Shown in pieces: positions 63,069-64,000 of a stretch of DNA of 64,000 bases. The notes beneath the pieces are model-generated. The model did not search any database. It was not told the DNA's origin and saw only the letters and a program-made list of their open reading frames with translations. A program made the position numbers and the translations under genes. Positions within the stretch are counted from its first letter, which is position 1. The number at the start of each line of letters is the position of its first letter. Source of the DNA: Paramacrobiotus metropolitanus (Eukaryota > Tardigrada > Eutardigrada > Parachela > Macrobiotidae); contig NW_026570263.1 in the NCBI RefSeq assembly GCF_019649055.1, positions 310,001-374,000 on the forward strand, given 5' to 3'.

Positions 63069-64000
63069 GACGGTGCTGTGTGATAGACGGTGATATCGAC
63101 GCAAAAAACGTGGGATGTTTGAGAAAAGAAATTAATGCCGGTCGGCCGAGAACAACAAGAAGTCGAACATTGAGATACAGATGGCCGAGAGTTAACGGCG
63201 CTAACCGGAAGGTAGGTCTTTGCTCTGACGGGGCTGCAGCTGATTAATGGCTGTCACGTAGCGATACTTACGCTAGCCGCACATCGCTGATGTGCCGTGA
63301 TTTATCGGCACGCTTGCGGTCACTCTTCGTACAACAACAACTTGTGGTCTTCCGCAATTACCAACATCACTAAATTATTTCTTCTTACCTTACGCGCAAC
63401 GTCTTCCAATTCGCGAGGATGTGATGCCGACACGCGGACGGCAACCAGTTTCAAGTATATTAAATCTAATCCGTCATTTTTCTTATTAATACCATAGTGC
63501 ACTTTTATCCAGTAAACTGTGGGTAATTTATTTTCTGAGGGGTTCATTAGAATCTTGCGCAAAGAAAACTATTTATGCTAATAATTTTTTAATGAGCAAT
63601 AGCTACCAAAATACAGTAAAAAAACAGCAAATTATTAAAAAATAAAAATAAAATAATAAATTGAAAATAATTACTACTACTTCTGGGATTAATGAAAAAC
63701 CTACTAACGCACTTCGGATTAAGAAAATATTTAATCACCTCTCATGAGTCATAAGACAGCCGTCTAGCGTCTCCCTTAATCACACCGGCTGATGCTAATG
63801 CTGATTTTTCTAAACCAACTAACACGTTGTTTTAGGCAAATCAGCAGAAGGCGCTTCTCTAGTCAATTCACGAATGTTTCTTCTTCATCTGAATAATAAT
63901 TTGTAGATTAACGGGAAATCAGTACAAACTGCGAGCTTGACCTTAAATTACGGGCGCAAGAGAACCCTCATCCAGCCCCTCTCCTTGGCTCGCAACAAAC
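63069..64000. other. Right end of window, no gene seen
   Basis: Contains the short repeat-R piece at 63849-63868. No ORF with recognisable content. Confidence 0.5.

Noticed and set aside
1-64000. Bacterial origin or contamination
   Set aside because: Canonical spliceosomal introns, LTR and non-LTR retroelements and metazoan domain architectures occur along the whole window.

Overview
This is eukaryotic nuclear DNA from an invertebrate animal. The evidence is spliced genes with GT-AG introns in consistent phases, secreted multigene families, LINE, Ty3/Gypsy and PIF/Harbinger transposons, and GC-rich exons in AT-rich flanks. A compact genome such as a tardigrade is my best guess, but nothing in the window proves the phylum. 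I see no bacterial genes, CRISPR array, rRNA or convincing tRNA.

Two gene families dominate. The V family (4975-7539, 10986-13532, 48735-51227, all +) consists of large single-exon type I membrane proteins with a VWA7/hemicentin-type von Willebrand A domain. The first two are a tandem duplication that includes about 900 bp upstream and 500 bp downstream; bases 1-515 are the upstream part of a further copy, cut off by a LINE. A tandem GATA motif lies about 200 bp before all three starts. The LRR family has ten copies or relics, nearly all on the minus strand. Each has a signal-peptide exon, an LRR exon and a Cys-rich cap exon with a hydrophobic C-terminus, joined by introns of constant phase (1, then 0). 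Two-thirds of them are damaged: copies at 2191-3564, 19095-20128, 20821-23083, 41022-41968 and 51646-53036 carry frameshifts, stops or truncations, and 23545-23637 is a scrap. Copies at 14919-16393, 30558-32630 and 53531-54783 look intact; 33100-34427 has one splice-phase problem.

Single genes: an astacin-like metalloprotease (24565-26282, -) with an odd zinc motif and two in-frame stops; a seven-exon PA-TM-RING E3 ligase (43300-45506, +); an orphan exon (42434-42776, -). At the right end, three two-exon genes (58902-63068, -) encode an unrecognised family of small secreted Ala/Gly-rich helical proteins.

Mobile DNA: a 5'-truncated LINE (516-1566); four copies or fragments of a reverse transcriptase with a C-terminal restriction-like endonuclease (8180-9244, 9705-10262, 18118-18400, 46029-48270); a young Ty3/Gypsy element (34672-40614, -) with identical 211-bp LTRs and a textbook -1 ribosomal frameshift site between gag and pol; a PIF/Harbinger pair (55726-57022 + and 57029-58179 -) whose transposase and Myb-like partner both look intact; two MITE-like inverted-repeat elements (3731-4001 and 32068-32401); and a dispersed repeat of about 300 bp near three damaged or spaced LRR genes. 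The picture is of fast birth and death of cell-surface and secreted genes in a transposon-rich neighbourhood.
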